A stretch of DNA of 64,000 nt from Bacteroidetes bacterium 43-16 (GCA_001897525.1 MKTB01000003.1:434001-498000); one strand, 5' to 3'. Counted from the first letter of the stretch, positions 17,606 to 26,289 are shown. Made by a program: numbers and translations. The notes: generated from the sequence alone by a model not told the origin.

Positions 17606-17923
17606 ATGGCAGCAGTATATAATGACGCAAACTTCGAAGCAGAAGTATTACAGTCCGACAAGTTGACTGTAGTTGATTTTTGGGCACCCTGGTGTGGACC
17701 TTGTCTGGCTTTAAGCCCTACAATTGATGCTTTGGCAACAGAGTATGATGGCAAAATCAATGTTGGAAAGGTAAATGTGGATGAGAATCCTAATCTTTCT
17801 GTAGAGTATGGTGTAACAAGTATCCCATGCATTCTGTACATTAAAAATGGCGAAGTAGTGGACAAACAAGTAGGCGCTGCTCCGAAATCTGCTTTTGAAA
17901 AGAAGATTCAGCAACACCTTTAA
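17606..17923 (+). CDS. trxA: Thioredoxin
   Basis: This 105-residue cytoplasmic thioredoxin has the active site WCGPC (Cys30 and Cys33), the core FWAPWCGPC and the cis-proline loop at TSIPC (Pro74). It reduces protein disulfides using electrons from thioredoxin reductase. Two details differ from the standard form. The residue after CGPC is Leu, not Lys, and the residue after the cis-Pro is Cys75 where Thr is usual, so a third Cys sits next to the active site. It is a single-gene unit with its own promoter and a strong terminator. Confidence 0.95.
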   Translation: MAAVYNDANFEAEVLQSDKLTVVDFWAPWCGPCLALSPTIDALATEYDGKINVGKVNVDENPNLSVEYGVTSIPCILYIKNGEVVDKQVGAAPKSAFEKKIQQHL

Positions 17924-17937
17924 TGGATTGAATAAGC

Positions 17938-17981
17938 AAAAAGAAAGCATAGTTGAGTAAATTCAGCTATGCTTTCTTTTT
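17938..17981 (+). terminator. Rho-independent terminator of trxA
   Basis: A perfect 15-bp stem (AAAAAGAAAGCATAG with its complement, 14-base loop) starts 15 bp after the stop and ends in a T-run. Confidence 0.85.
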
Positions 17982-18070
17982 GTATTTACAGGTATAAGCA
18001 AGAAAAAAAATTGCTTTCCCTGTTAATATTTATAAAAAAATTGTATTTTTCCAATCTCAAAATTGTTTGT

Positions 18071-18898
18071 ATGAAATTTAGTTTGCTCAAGAAGATAGTA
18101 GCAGCTTCTGTATTACTGGTAGCAAGTATTCCCCAGTCTCAGGCCCAATTTGGAGTTGGTATCCCTAACTTTTTCAAGAGATTTGAACTTGGCTACTCTT
18201 ACTCTGTTGGTTTTGCCACCTACAATAGTGTAGAAAGGGTCAAAAACCCGGGTAATGATAATGTTTATGAAAACAATATCAAAGAGAATGTGCGTTCTAA
18301 ATTTGGATATGGCGGTTTAATGGGTTCTTATATTCCGCTTAAACGTGTCGGAAACAGCCTGATGGCTATTGGTGTGAATTTCCAATACAATGCATTTTTA
18401 TGGGATTACACAACCCCTGTTTTTCAAAACTGGATCACTAATGAAAACGGTGAGATCACCGGTGCTTATTATTCTGATGATTTCGGCCTGGGATTCTCTT
18501 CCATGTCCGTACAGATGGCTATGCCTGTAAGTCTTGACTTTAAATTCGGTGCAGAAGCTAACCTGCAAAAATCGGCAAGATTCACCGGTACCATTGGTGC
18601 GGGTGTTTATCCTTCTGCTAATATGACCGTAGATTTTGATAACGGCGGATTTGGTTTTGGTGTATCTCCTTTTGTAAAAGGCGAAATCGGTATCAAAGGC
18701 GGTATCCTCTGGAAATTACGTGCACAATATGTGATGGGCAGGATTCCTTTCTATACAGATCAAAACTCTATTGGCAGTATGGTAGGTTCTTCTAACTCCA
18801 GCGAACTGATCGGTAAAGGCGTTGCCTCTGTTTCCTTAGTATTTATGCCTTTCTCCTGGAACTTCAGGGAAGATGGCTGGTGGAACTGGCACAGATAA
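18071..18898 (+). CDS. Predicted outer-membrane or secreted beta-barrel protein
   Basis: The start is set at the ATG at 18071, giving 275 residues and a signal peptide ending in SQAQ (residue 26); the longer frame upstream would run through the trxA terminator. The mature protein is Gly/Phe/Tyr-rich with alternating strands (FELGYSYSVGFATYN, FGVSPFVKGEIGIKGG), fitting a small beta-barrel of the outer membrane. It ends in a Trp-rich tail. No named family is recognised. It is followed by a bidirectional terminator shared with ruvB. Confidence 0.75.
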   Translation: MKFSLLKKIVAASVLLVASIPQSQAQFGVGIPNFFKRFELGYSYSVGFATYNSVERVKNPGNDNVYENNIKENVRSKFGYGGLMGSYIPLKRVGNSLMAIGVNFQYNAFLWDYTTPVFQNWITNENGEITGAYYSDDFGLGFSSMSVQMAMPVSLDFKFGAEANLQKSARFTGTIGAGVYPSANMTVDFDNGGFGFGVSPFVKGEIGIKGGILWKLRAQYVMGRIPFYTDQNSIGSMVGSSNSSELIGKGVASVSLVFMPFSWNFREDGWWNWHR

Positions 18899-18921
18899 TT
18901 GAATAAAGGGTTCTTTATATA

Positions 18922-18956
18922 AAAATGGTTCAGGGATTAGATTCCTGAACCATTTT
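18922..18956. terminator. Bidirectional terminator
   Basis: A perfect 13-bp stem (AAAATGGTTCAGG with its complement, 9-base loop) lies between the converging barrel gene and ruvB. Confidence 0.85.
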
Positions 18957-18976
18957 CTATATTAGGCAATGCCTGC

Positions 18977-19999
18977 TTAAAACAAGCTGCCATTCTTAAT
19001 ATCGGGGGTTTTGTTTAAGTGTGCATATGCTTTGGGCGTAGCTTCTCTTCCTCTCGGGGTGCGCACCAGGTAACCTTCCTGGATCAGGAAAGGTTCATAG
19101 ACTTCTTCTATAGTACCGGATTCTTCTCCCACAGAGGTTGCAATATTGTTGATGCCCACAGGGCCTCCTTTAAATTTCTCGATCAGGCAGGACAAGATCC
19201 GGTTATCCATCTCGTCCAGGCCATTCGCATCCACCTGCAGCGCCTTAAGGCCATGCTCTGTCACCGCCAGGTCAATAACGCCATTGCCCAATACCTGTGC
19301 GAAGTCGCGCATACGCCTCAGCAAGCCATTGGCAATACGTGGTGTGCCGCGGCTCCTGCCGGCAATTTCCAGGGCTGCATCAGAAGTTATTTTCACATTC
19401 AGCAGGCCTGCCGACCGGCTGACGATGCCTTGTAAAACGGTTTTGGGATAATAGTCCAGCCGGGACTTGATCCCGAACCTTGACAGTAAAGGGGCTGTGA
19501 GCAGACCGGACCTTGTAGTAGCCCCTACCAGGGTAAAGGGAGACAGGTCGATCTGTATCGTACGTGCATTAGGCCCGCTGTCGATCAGGATATCGATCTT
19601 AAAATCTTCCATTGCTGCATAGAGGTATTCCTCTACTACTACACTTAGCCTGTGGATCTCATCTATGAACAGGACATCTCTTGGCCCCAGGTTGGTGAGG
19701 ATACCGGCAAGATCTCCGGGCCTTTCTAATACCGGGCCGCTGGTCTCCTTAATATTTGCGCCAAGCTCATTGGCCACGATCCTGGAAAGCGTAGTCTTCC
19801 CCAGCCCCGGGGGGCCATGAAACAGTACGTGATCTAAGGGTTCGCCCCTGAGATTGGCCGCTTTGATAAAGATGCGGAGGTTTTCCACCAAAAGCGGCTG
19901 CCCCGAAAAATCTTCTATAGACTGCGGCCTGATGGTATTTTCGAACTCTTTTTCCTTTGGTCCTAAATGATCATTCGGCCTTACATTTGATGATTCCAT
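18977..19999 (-). CDS. ruvB: Holliday junction branch migration helicase RuvB
   Basis: This 340-residue AAA+ motor drives branch migration with RuvA and feeds junctions to RuvC. Walker [10 protein letters not shown], is at residues 62-70, Walker B is FIDEIHRL, the sensor is GATTRSG, and the arginine-finger region LLSRFG is present. The C-terminal winged helix ends with RTPRGREAT. Length and motif order are standard. ruvA and ruvC are not adjacent. The gene is read divergently from recX with only about 40-70 bp between them. Confidence 0.98.
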   Translation of the reverse strand: MESSNVRPNDHLGPKEKEFENTIRPQSIEDFSGQPLLVENLRIFIKAANLRGEPLDHVLFHGPPGLGKTTLSRIVANELGANIKETSGPVLERPGDLAGILTNLGPRDVLFIDEIHRLSVVVEEYLYAAMEDFKIDILIDSGPNARTIQIDLSPFTLVGATTRSGLLTAPLLSRFGIKSRLDYYPKTVLQGIVSRSAGLLNVKITSDAALEIAGRSRGTPRIANGLLRRMRDFAQVLGNGVIDLAVTEHGLKALQVDANGLDEMDNRILSCLIEKFKGGPVGINNIATSVGEESGTIEEVYEPFLIQEGYLVRTPRGREATPKAYAHLNKTPDIKNGSLF

Positions 20000-20066
20000 A
20001 TTCTATACAAAGATAAACTATATTGCTATTGTTCAATTGCCCTTGCTACAGCTTAAATGCCTATTT

Positions 20067-20558
20067 TTGGATAAATTTATTGAGACAAAGATTTTGACGG
20101 TTTTAGCAGCAACATTAGCCACCATAAAACAATACTGCGCTTACCAGGAGCGTTGCCACAGCGAAGTAAGGAACAAATTACTTGAGCTGGGATGCTATGG
20201 CGAGGACCTGGAAGCAGCCATCGGCCTGTTGATTGAAGAAAACTTCCTGAACGAAGAGCGTTTTGCCATTGCTTTTGCCGGGGGCAAGTTCAGGATGCAG
20301 TCCTGGGGTAAGGTGAAGATCAGGCTGCATCTCAAGCAAAAACAGGTTTCTGAATATTGTATCGGCAAAGGTTTAAAGAGCATCGACGATAACGATTATT
20401 ATAATCGCTTGAAGGCTCTTTATGAAAAGAAGGAACAGGCCCTGGATTCAGAAAAAAATGAGTGGCGCAAGCGCCAAAAGATCACCGCTTATTTATTGCA
20501 GAAAGGCTATGAAAGTGATTTGATACAGCAGGTTTGGAATTCGGATGAAAGTATGTAA
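20067..20558 (+). CDS. recX: RecX family regulatory protein
   Basis: This ~163-residue protein is built of three-helix RecX repeats: YCAYQERCHSEVRNKLLELG near the N-terminus, then LIEENFLNEERFAIAFAGGKFR and WGKVKIRLHLKQKQVS. RecX binds and modulates RecA filaments. No ATG exists near the expected N-terminus. TTG codons at 20037 and 20067 are the candidates, and 20067 was chosen because it gives the usual length. It is divergent from ruvB, and apaG starts 17 bp after its stop, so it may lead a two-gene unit. Confidence 0.85.
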   Translation: MDKFIETKILTVLAATLATIKQYCAYQERCHSEVRNKLLELGCYGEDLEAAIGLLIEENFLNEERFAIAFAGGKFRMQSWGKVKIRLHLKQKQVSEYCIGKGLKSIDDNDYYNRLKALYEKKEQALDSEKNEWRKRQKITAYLLQKGYESDLIQQVWNSDESM

Positions 20559-20575
20559 ATTTGGTTGTTGGATGT

Positions 20576-20971
20576 ATGAGTAAGATGGTAAAAAAGATCA
20601 CGGAAGGAGTATGTGTTACGGTAGAGGTTTTCTACAGGCCGGAGCAAAGCAGCCCGGTAAACAATAGCTATATGTTTGCTTATAGAATCACTATTGATAA
20701 CTATTCCAATATCCCTGTTCAATTGTTGAGAAGAAGCTGGTTTATCGTAGACAGTACGCTCGGGCTGCGTACGGTAGAAGGCGAAGGAGTTGTGGGCCAG
20801 ACCCCTATCCTGGATGCAAATGAAACCTTTCAATACGTATCTGCTGCCAACCTCCGGTCAGATGCCGGGAAGATGTACGGTGTTTATCTTTTCAAAAACC
20901 TGTACACCAATAAAGAATTCGAGGTGATCATCCCTGAATTCATGCTCATCGCACCCTTTAAGGCAAATTAA
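20576..20971 (+). CDS. apaG: ApaG domain protein
   Basis: This 131-residue single-domain protein has the ApaG fibronectin-like beta sandwich. Marks are FAYRITIDNYSNIPVQLLRRSW, the central GEGVVGQTPILDANETF with the Gly-rich turn, and a final FEVIIPEFMLIAP strand. ApaG is linked to cobalt/magnesium resistance and diadenosine tetraphosphate levels in enterobacteria, but its exact role in Bacteroidota is open. The ATG at 20576 is chosen; a second ATG three codons later is possible. It follows recX by 17 bp. Confidence 0.92.
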   Translation: MSKMVKKITEGVCVTVEVFYRPEQSSPVNNSYMFAYRITIDNYSNIPVQLLRRSWFIVDSTLGLRTVEGEGVVGQTPILDANETFQYVSAANLRSDAGKMYGVYLFKNLYTNKEFEVIIPEFMLIAPFKAN

Positions 20972-21055
20972 ATCTCTTTAGTCCTCTTATCCCCGGATAA
21001 AACATTAAAGGGCAGATTATGCACTTACCCTCCTTTTTATTTTAAAAATTTTAAC

Positions 21056-21074
21056 TGTAATATATTTTGTTACA
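21056..21074. promoter_or_regulatory. Candidate Rrf2 operator 1
   Basis: TGTAA-N9-TTACA inverted repeat upstream of the Rrf2 gene. It overlaps the -33 TTG (21067-21069) of that gene's promoter. Its complement matches operator 2 at 16 of 19 positions. Confidence 0.6.
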
Positions 21075-21095
21075 ATTAAAATAGTTTTACTTTTG
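21067..21095 (+). promoter_or_regulatory. Promoter of the Rrf2 regulator gene
   Basis: TTG (21067-21069), an 18-bp spacer and TACTTTTG (21088-21095) match the Bacteroidota promoter. The ATG follows at 21104, so the leader is very short. Confidence 0.6.
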
Positions 21096-21103
21096 TGGGG
21101 TAA

Positions 21104-21511
21104 ATGAACAATACAAGATTATCCACGGCTTTGCATATTTTATCGCTGCTCGCGCATAGTGAGGGCGATCTGCTGACCTCTGAATGGATTGCAGGGAGCA
21201 TTGGTGTGAACCCGGTAATCGTGCGCAAGGAAATGGCTGTATTGAAAAAAGCCGGACTGGTGGAGAGCCTTGCAGGAAAAGAAGGTGGTACCCGTTTAGC
21301 GAAACCAGCTCAAAAGATCAAGCTCTCTGAGGTTTACCAGGCGGTACAACAAGCAACTCTTTTAGGTAAAAAAAATCTGCAGCCTAACCCGAATTGCCCG
21401 GTGGGTAAAAAGATCAATGATCAATTAGAAGCTTTGTATGCTGAAGCGGAAGAAAAGTTAATGAAGTTTTTAGCTAAAAAAACTCTGGCAGAGTTCTCCA
21501 GCGTGTTTTAA
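21104..21511 (+). CDS. Rrf2 family transcriptional regulator
   Basis: This 135-residue protein has an N-terminal winged helix-turn-helix (LTSEWIAGSIGVNPVIVRKEMAVLKKAGLV, given by key residues in the range 24-53) and the Rrf2 wing with GKEGGTRLAKP. It has a single cysteine, Cys98 in NPNCPVG, so it cannot bind an Fe-S cluster as IscR or NsrR do. It is closer to the YwnA/HypR-like redox-sensing group. An inverted repeat overlapping its own promoter, with a matching copy before the next gene, suggests autorepression and control of the adjacent reductase. Confidence 0.9.
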   Translation: MNNTRLSTALHILSLLAHSEGDLLTSEWIAGSIGVNPVIVRKEMAVLKKAGLVESLAGKEGGTRLAKPAQKIKLSEVYQAVQQATLLGKKNLQPNPNCPVGKKINDQLEALYAEAEEKLMKFLAKKTLAEFSSVF

Positions 21512-21528
21512 TTTTTTTTGACCCTAAT

Positions 21529-21547
21529 TGTAACAAATATTATTACA
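21529..21547. promoter_or_regulatory. Candidate Rrf2 operator 2
   Basis: TGTAA-N9-TTACA inverted repeat 19 bp upstream of the reductase ATG, with the same half-sites and spacing as operator 1. It overlaps a likely -7 region (TACATTTA at 21544-21551). Confidence 0.6.
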
Positions 21548-21566
21548 TTTAAAAAAATAAACAAAA

Positions 21567-22217
21567 ATGAAAGTAGCAGTAATCGGGGCCACAGGATTTG
21601 TAGGCACACAAGTAGTTAATGAATTGGTGAACAGGGGTAATGAGGTGATCGCCATTGCCCGGAATACCGACAAGGTATTGTCTCACGAAAAAGTACAGGC
21701 ACAAGCTGTTGATGTAAGTGATGAAACTGCACTTGCAGCAGCGATAGCAGGCAGCGATGCGGTCATCAGCACCTTTAATGCCGGATGGACCAATCCTAAT
21801 ATGTACCATGACTTCCTGGAAGGTGCGCGACATATTGAGCAGGCTGTAGAAACCTCTGGTGTCAAGCGTTTCATCACTGTAGGTGGTGCGGGTAGCCTTT
21901 ATATTGCTGATGGCGTACAGCTGGTAGATACGGCTGAATTCCCGGCAGAGATAAAACCGGGTGCCCAGGCGGCAAGAGATTACCTGAATGAGCTTAAAAA
22001 TAACCAAAACCTGGACTGGACTTTCTTTAGCCCGGCTATCGAAATGCACCAGGGCACTGCAGGGGTAAGAAAAGGCACCTATCGCACGGCTTTAGAAAAC
22101 CCGGTATTTGACCAGGACGGCAGAAGTGTGCTTTCTGTAGAGGATGTGGCGGTAGCTTTAGCAGATGAGCTGGAGCAAAACAAACACATCAAACAAAGGT
22201 TTACAGCGGCTTACTAG
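21567..22217 (+). CDS. NAD(P)-dependent oxidoreductase, NmrA-like atypical SDR
   Basis: This 216-residue Rossmann-fold protein has the nucleotide-binding motif GATGFVG at residues 7-13 and an NADP-friendly Arg (IARN) at the end of strand 2. It lacks the YxxxK catalytic pair of classical SDRs, as is normal for the NmrA/YwnB-like group. Probable roles are quinone or reactive-aldehyde reduction, or redox sensing. It follows an Rrf2 regulator, a pairing also seen in Firmicutes (ywnA/ywnB), and has its own copy of the presumed operator. It ends in a very strong terminator. Confidence 0.9.
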   Translation: MKVAVIGATGFVGTQVVNELVNRGNEVIAIARNTDKVLSHEKVQAQAVDVSDETALAAAIAGSDAVISTFNAGWTNPNMYHDFLEGARHIEQAVETSGVKRFITVGGAGSLYIADGVQLVDTAEFPAEIKPGAQAARDYLNELKNNQNLDWTFFSPAIEMHQGTAGVRKGTYRTALENPVFDQDGRSVLSVEDVAVALADELEQNKHIKQRFTAAY

Positions 22218-22228
22218 CAGCCTATCAA

Positions 22229-22270
22229 AAAAATAGGGCCGGCTCTGTTCATCAGGCCGGCCCTATTTTT
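22229..22270. terminator. Bidirectional terminator
   Basis: A perfect 15-bp GC-rich stem (AAAAATAGGGCCGGC with its complement, 12-base loop) lies between the converging reductase and T9SS genes. Confidence 0.9.
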
Positions 22271-22282
22271 GTTTATCAAGGA

Positions 22283-22798
22283 TTAATTTTTTACTACTTT
22301 GAAGGTATTATAGTAAGTTTTAGCCCGGTCAACAGTCTCTATCTGGAGCAGGTAAATACCACCGGCATAGGGGCTCAGGTCCAGGGTGATCAAGTCGGAG
22401 CCATTATGGTTTTTGCTTGTTTTAACGTAATATGTTCTGCCTGAAACATCGGATAACTTAAGGGTTACCTCAAGGTTTCGGGCAACATTCAGGTTAATGT
22501 TCAGGTGATCGCTTGCCGGGTTGGGATAGACGCTCAGGCCTTCTAAGGCAAGTTGATTCTCCTTGATCCCGGTGACCTGGATCTGGGGCTGCAGGGTTCC
22601 CTGGGTAACGACCAGCCCGGCTGTGGATACGGTATTGACCAGGACCATTTCCCCCACAGACCATTCATAGGTATTTCCTCCTAATGCGGCACTTCCCCCG
22701 GCTGCATTTAATGTTGCAGGGCCTATCGATTGTGCGGAGCAAATATGGCTAATAGCAGCCATAAATATGGTGACAAGCACTGTTTGAAAGATTTTCAT
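22283..22798 (-). CDS. Short T9SS-secreted protein
   Basis: The start is set at the ATG at 22798 (171 residues), with a signal peptide ending in ICSAQ. The mature N-part (~65 residues) carries YEWSVGEMVLVNT and VTQGTLQPQI, a recurrent leader of Bacteroidota surface proteins. The last ~80 residues are a type A sorting domain starting LSVYPNPASDHLNI and ending with a GIYLLQI strand and a basic tail. With so little between signal and sorting domain it is probably a structural surface partner, not an enzyme. It lies 37 bp after the S74 protein gene and is probably co-transcribed with it. Confidence 0.85.
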   Translation of the reverse strand: MKIFQTVLVTIFMAAISHICSAQSIGPATLNAAGGSAALGGNTYEWSVGEMVLVNTVSTAGLVVTQGTLQPQIQVTGIKENQLALEGLSVYPNPASDHLNINLNVARNLEVTLKLSDVSGRTYYVKTSKNHNGSDLITLDLSPYAGGIYLLQIETVDRAKTYYNTFKVVKN

Positions 22799-22835
22799 AA
22801 TCTCGAAATTTATTGGTGACAAAAACAGGTGAAAT

Positions 22836-23981
22836 TTATTTGCCGGCTTTAAGCTCAGCTCTTAATGCAGCTATTTCTGCTCTCAATGCCTCGATCTGTG
22901 CCTGTTGCTCCTGGATGGCTTTTATGGCGATCACACTCAGGCCGGAATAGTCCATACCCAATTGATGATCCACCAGCGGGTTACCTTCATTGTTTTTATT
23001 CACCGTGATCAGTTCCGGGAATACTTGTTGCACATCCTGTGCCAGGAATCCTATAGATTGTACGTGTTCCGGATTATTATGTTTAAACTCATAACGCTTG
23101 GCTTCAAGTAATTTCAATTTAGGCAGAATAGTTTCCATATTCTGGATATTTGTTTTCAGTCTTGCATCAGAACTGGCGGAATAGGCACCGGTAGTTCCGT
23201 TGAAATAGCCCAGGTTTCCTGTTTTACCTATGATCATATCTCCTGAAGAAGAGGCATAAAAACTCCAACCTGTACTTGCGGTTGTATTTTGAATCCGGAT
23301 ACCATTATCATTAAATGTACCGGTGATGCCATCTACCTGGAAACGATATCTAGGGAAGCGGGTACCAATCCCTACATTACCTATAGAGTCTACAGTTAAC
23401 TTAGGCACAGCTGCTACTGTAAGGTGTACAGAACCCAGGGTATTACCGCCACCGGTACCAAAATCAACATCTTCATTTTTGCCGGAATAGCTACCGATGT
23501 AGCCTCTGTATTGGCCTCCTTCGTAAAGCCCCCACCAAAGACTGCTGGTGGCAGCTCCTCTTAACCCCGTACCGCCACTGGAAGTAGCTTCTACTCCTTT
23601 TGCATTCAGGGCAAAGGGAACTGAATTAAGTTGCTGTGTGCCCAGGTCCACATAACTGGTTCCGCCAGCCGGATCGATTTCTACTTTAATTTTTGCGGTA
23701 TTCATTATTGCGACGGCAGACATAGTGCCCGCCAGCACTGTACCATTACCGATCTGCAGATTATACAGGCCATAGGCATTTGTAGTGGTTGTCTGCGTTT
23801 CAGAGAAAACGGAAACATCTGCATTATCTAAAATACTGATGCGAAGACCAATGCTCTGGTTGGCCAGGGGAGCTCCGCTTGCATTCCGGGCGATACCCTG
23901 GTAATTGAAGTTTAAAGGTTGTGCAAAACTGCTGTAGACAAAGGCAAAGCACAATACGATTGTTGTTAAAATACTTTTCAT
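22836..23981 (-). CDS. Surface protein with C-terminal S74 intramolecular chaperone (tail-fiber-like)
   Basis: This 381-residue protein has a signal peptide ending in SFAQ (about 20). An N-terminal beta-rich region (FNYQGIARNASGAPLANQ) typical of Bacteroidota fibres follows. The C-terminal ~110 residues are a peptidase S74 domain with SSDARLKTNI at about 270, IGFLAQDVQQVFPEL, and a terminal coiled coil (QEQQAQIEALRAEIAALRA). In phage tail spikes this domain assists trimer folding and then cleaves itself off at the Ser of the SDxRLK motif. That motif is intact here. A trimeric surface fibre is inferred. Confidence 0.88.
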   Translation of the reverse strand: MKSILTTIVLCFAFVYSSFAQPLNFNYQGIARNASGAPLANQSIGLRISILDNADVSVFSETQTTTTNAYGLYNLQIGNGTVLAGTMSAVAIMNTAKIKVEIDPAGGTSYVDLGTQQLNSVPFALNAKGVEATSSGGTGLRGAATSSLWWGLYEGGQYRGYIGSYSGKNEDVDFGTGGGNTLGSVHLTVAAVPKLTVDSIGNVGIGTRFPRYRFQVDGITGTFNDNGIRIQNTTASTGWSFYASSSGDMIIGKTGNLGYFNGTTGAYSASSDARLKTNIQNMETILPKLKLLEAKRYEFKHNNPEHVQSIGFLAQDVQQVFPELITVNKNNEGNPLVDHQLGMDYSGLSVIAIKAIQEQQAQIEALRAEIAALRAELKAGK

Positions 23982-24157
23982 GATCGAATTTTTAATATTA
24001 CAAATAAATTTATAATGTAAAATTAGATCGTATTAATAACCAAACAATTAGGAAAAATACCCTATTTAGAATAAAAGTATTTAGGTATAGCATTCCATTG
24101 AAAATCAATCAGACACCCCAAGTGCGAAGGGGTTACGCGCTTTTTTATCCATACCGG

Positions 24158-25162
24158 CTAGTCTTCTACTGTGATATTGTTCTCCTTTAATATTTGTGTA
24201 AACTTTGCTTCTTTTCCCGCCTTTTTCATCTCCTGGTAAATAGAGGCCATTATGGTTTCTGCATCTGCACGGTAAGGCGATTTTTGTTCGGTATAGAGAT
24301 TGTACGATTTACACATATAAGCCAGTCCCTGCTCCAGGTCATCCTTAAGAATATATACGCGACCCAGCCCGAAATAGCCCTCCGGGTTTTTGGGGTACAC
24401 CTTGGTCATTTTTTTATAAACAACAGCAGCCTGATCATAATCTTCTTTGAAAGTATAGGCTACAGCCAGGTTCTGCAAAGGGGTGATACCGTTTGGCTCT
24501 ATAAATAAGGACATTTTGTAGGCATCTATGGCTTTATCCATCTCGCCCAGGTTGCGGTAGCAAATACCTACATTGTCCCAGGCAAAAGCAAAAGTAGAAT
24601 CTGCTTTTACTGCTTCCAGGAAATAGGGTAAAGCTGCTTTAAAATTATTGCCTTTCAGGCTTTCTACGCCTTTATTATATGCCTTCAGGGCTTTGGGATT
24701 AGCGGATACAGAATTGTCGTGGATTTGTTCATCGGAGGCAATCGCAAACTTTAGTGCTTCACAATTTGAAAGCATATAGCGCTCTAATTCACGATAATGT
24801 TCTATGTATTCCTGGGAGCCGGGCGGCGCTACTTCGATGACATATTCTTTTTGTTTTTTTGCCGGTTTCTTTCCTTCTATCTCATCAATAGCACCTTCTT
24901 TTATACTATTTACTACTTCTGACATACTGAGTGATAAATGATAGGCTGATACGTATTTATCAATACAGGCACCGATCTCCGCGGTAATCTCATCTTTTGC
25001 CTTGTTCCGTTCCAGGCTGTCAATACAATTACAGGCGGAGGTTGAAAACTCTTTGATCTGGGCCTCTTTTGTAAACTTCTTTTCTTTATTCTTTGCCTGT
25101 GCCTGGTTTTTGACAAAAAATCCGCAACTAAGGATAATAAATGGAACTAAATACTTAATCAT
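24158..25162 (-). CDS. Secreted TPR-repeat protein
   Basis: This 334-residue protein has a signal sequence (residues 1-22, ending QAQA). The N-terminal domain (30-150) contains a CNC motif and a second conserved Cys (IGACIDKYV), a pattern seen in many unnamed Bacteroidota proteins. TPR repeats follow at about 160-300: ALPYFLEAVKADSTFAFAWDNVGICYRN, then AIDAYKMSLFIEPN and GYFGLGRVY units. It probably acts as a scaffold in the periplasm. The specific partner is unknown. It is a single-gene unit upstream of the S74 operon on the same strand, 176 bp away. Confidence 0.85.
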   Translation of the reverse strand: MIKYLVPFIILSCGFFVKNQAQAKNKEKKFTKEAQIKEFSTSACNCIDSLERNKAKDEITAEIGACIDKYVSAYHLSLSMSEVVNSIKEGAIDEIEGKKPAKKQKEYVIEVAPPGSQEYIEHYRELERYMLSNCEALKFAIASDEQIHDNSVSANPKALKAYNKGVESLKGNNFKAALPYFLEAVKADSTFAFAWDNVGICYRNLGEMDKAIDAYKMSLFIEPNGITPLQNLAVAYTFKEDYDQAAVVYKKMTKVYPKNPEGYFGLGRVYILKDDLEQGLAYMCKSYNLYTEQKSPYRADAETIMASIYQEMKKAGKEAKFTQILKENNITVED

Positions 25163-25310
25163 TTTTATACGTGTTAAAGTTAAAATCTGAACTAATATTA
25201 ATAAATAATTTCAGAAAATCATTATTGTATTAAAAGAATTATTCCCCACAACAGCAGGCTCTGACTTGCTATCATATTTTTCAACTGCAGCCACTTTTTG
25301 AACACAAAAA

Positions 25311-25355
25311 AAGCAGAAGAGTATCCGGATTTATGGTCGAATAGCTCCTCTGCTT
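25311..25355 (-). terminator. Terminator of hemC
   Basis: On the minus strand an 11-bp stem with one wobble pair (AAGCAGAGGAG with CTCTTCTGCTT) is followed by a run of seven Ts, 25 bp after the hemC stop. Confidence 0.7.
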
Positions 25356-25380
25356 ATTGTATATTTTTAATCTTCTCTTT

Positions 25381-26289
25381 CTAAATTTGCCCCCTGATCT
25401 GCGCTACGATAGCTTTTCCGCCTTTTTCCAGCACGGCGTTCCCGGCTATAGTTCCGGCATCCGGGGCTTCTGCTACAGGGAACACGGCTTCATGTTCTAT
25501 TAATGTCTTCCCCTCAAGGCTACAAATACTTCCTTTAAAATAAATCTGCTCTTCCTTTATTTCGGCAAAAGCGCTCACGGGTGTAGAACAGCCGCCCATA
25601 AGGGTTTTCAGGAAATCACGCTCTACTTTTACGGCCATTGCAGTGGTGGCATCATTAAATGTATGTGTCGCCTGCAGGCAATCATTGTCTGCTGCCCGGC
25701 ATACGATCATTATAGCGCCTTGTGCCGGTGCCGGCAACATCCAGTCCAGGGTTTCGTATTGCTCCGGGAGCAGGGCGACTCTCGCCAGCCCGGCTTCTGC
25801 AAATACGGCCGCATCCCAGTCACTGTCTTCCAGCTTCTGTAAACGGGTTTGTACATTTCCGCGCAGGTTTTCTATAACACATTCGGGGTACCGGTTTAAG
25901 AGTAAGGCTTTCCTGCGTACAGATCCTGTACCTATTTTTGAATATATTTCCTGCTTTGTTTTGCCTTTAGGAAAGACTAAAATATCCTTGTAAGAAGCCC
26001 TGGGCAAAACTGCTGCCTGAACGATGCCCTGTGCCAGTTGAGTGGGTACATCTTTCATAGAATGCACGGCAATATCTATTTTATTACTGAGCAGGTAGGC
26101 ATCCAGGGTTTTGGTAAAAACGCCTTCCACGCCCATGGCATATAGTGGCGTAACTAAATCTAAATCGCCTTCGCTTTTTACGGGAACCAACTCTGTGGTA
26201 TAACCCTGCCCTTCCAGTAAATCCTTTACTGTATTGGCTTGCCATAGGGCCAGTTTACTATCCCTTGTACCTATTCTTATTGTTTTCAT
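25381..26289 (-). CDS. hemC: Hydroxymethylbilane synthase (porphobilinogen deaminase)
   Basis: This 302-residue heme-pathway enzyme joins four porphobilinogen units into hydroxymethylbilane. The N-terminal GTRDSKLALWQ, the VHSMKDVPT motif and the IGTGSVRRKAL substrate-binding segment are present. The cofactor-anchoring Cys234 sits in GGCSTPVSAF. Length fits the family. Other hem genes are not nearby. The upstream neighbour on the same strand is an ACMSD-like decarboxylase, 75 bp away, with no obvious pathway link. Confidence 0.97.
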   Translation of the reverse strand: MKTIRIGTRDSKLALWQANTVKDLLEGQGYTTELVPVKSEGDLDLVTPLYAMGVEGVFTKTLDAYLLSNKIDIAVHSMKDVPTQLAQGIVQAAVLPRASYKDILVFPKGKTKQEIYSKIGTGSVRRKALLLNRYPECVIENLRGNVQTRLQKLEDSDWDAAVFAEAGLARVALLPEQYETLDWMLPAPAQGAIMIVCRAADNDCLQATHTFNDATTAMAVKVERDFLKTLMGGCSTPVSAFAEIKEEQIYFKGSICSLEGKTLIEHEAVFPVAEAPDAGTIAGNAVLEKGGKAIVAQIRGQI

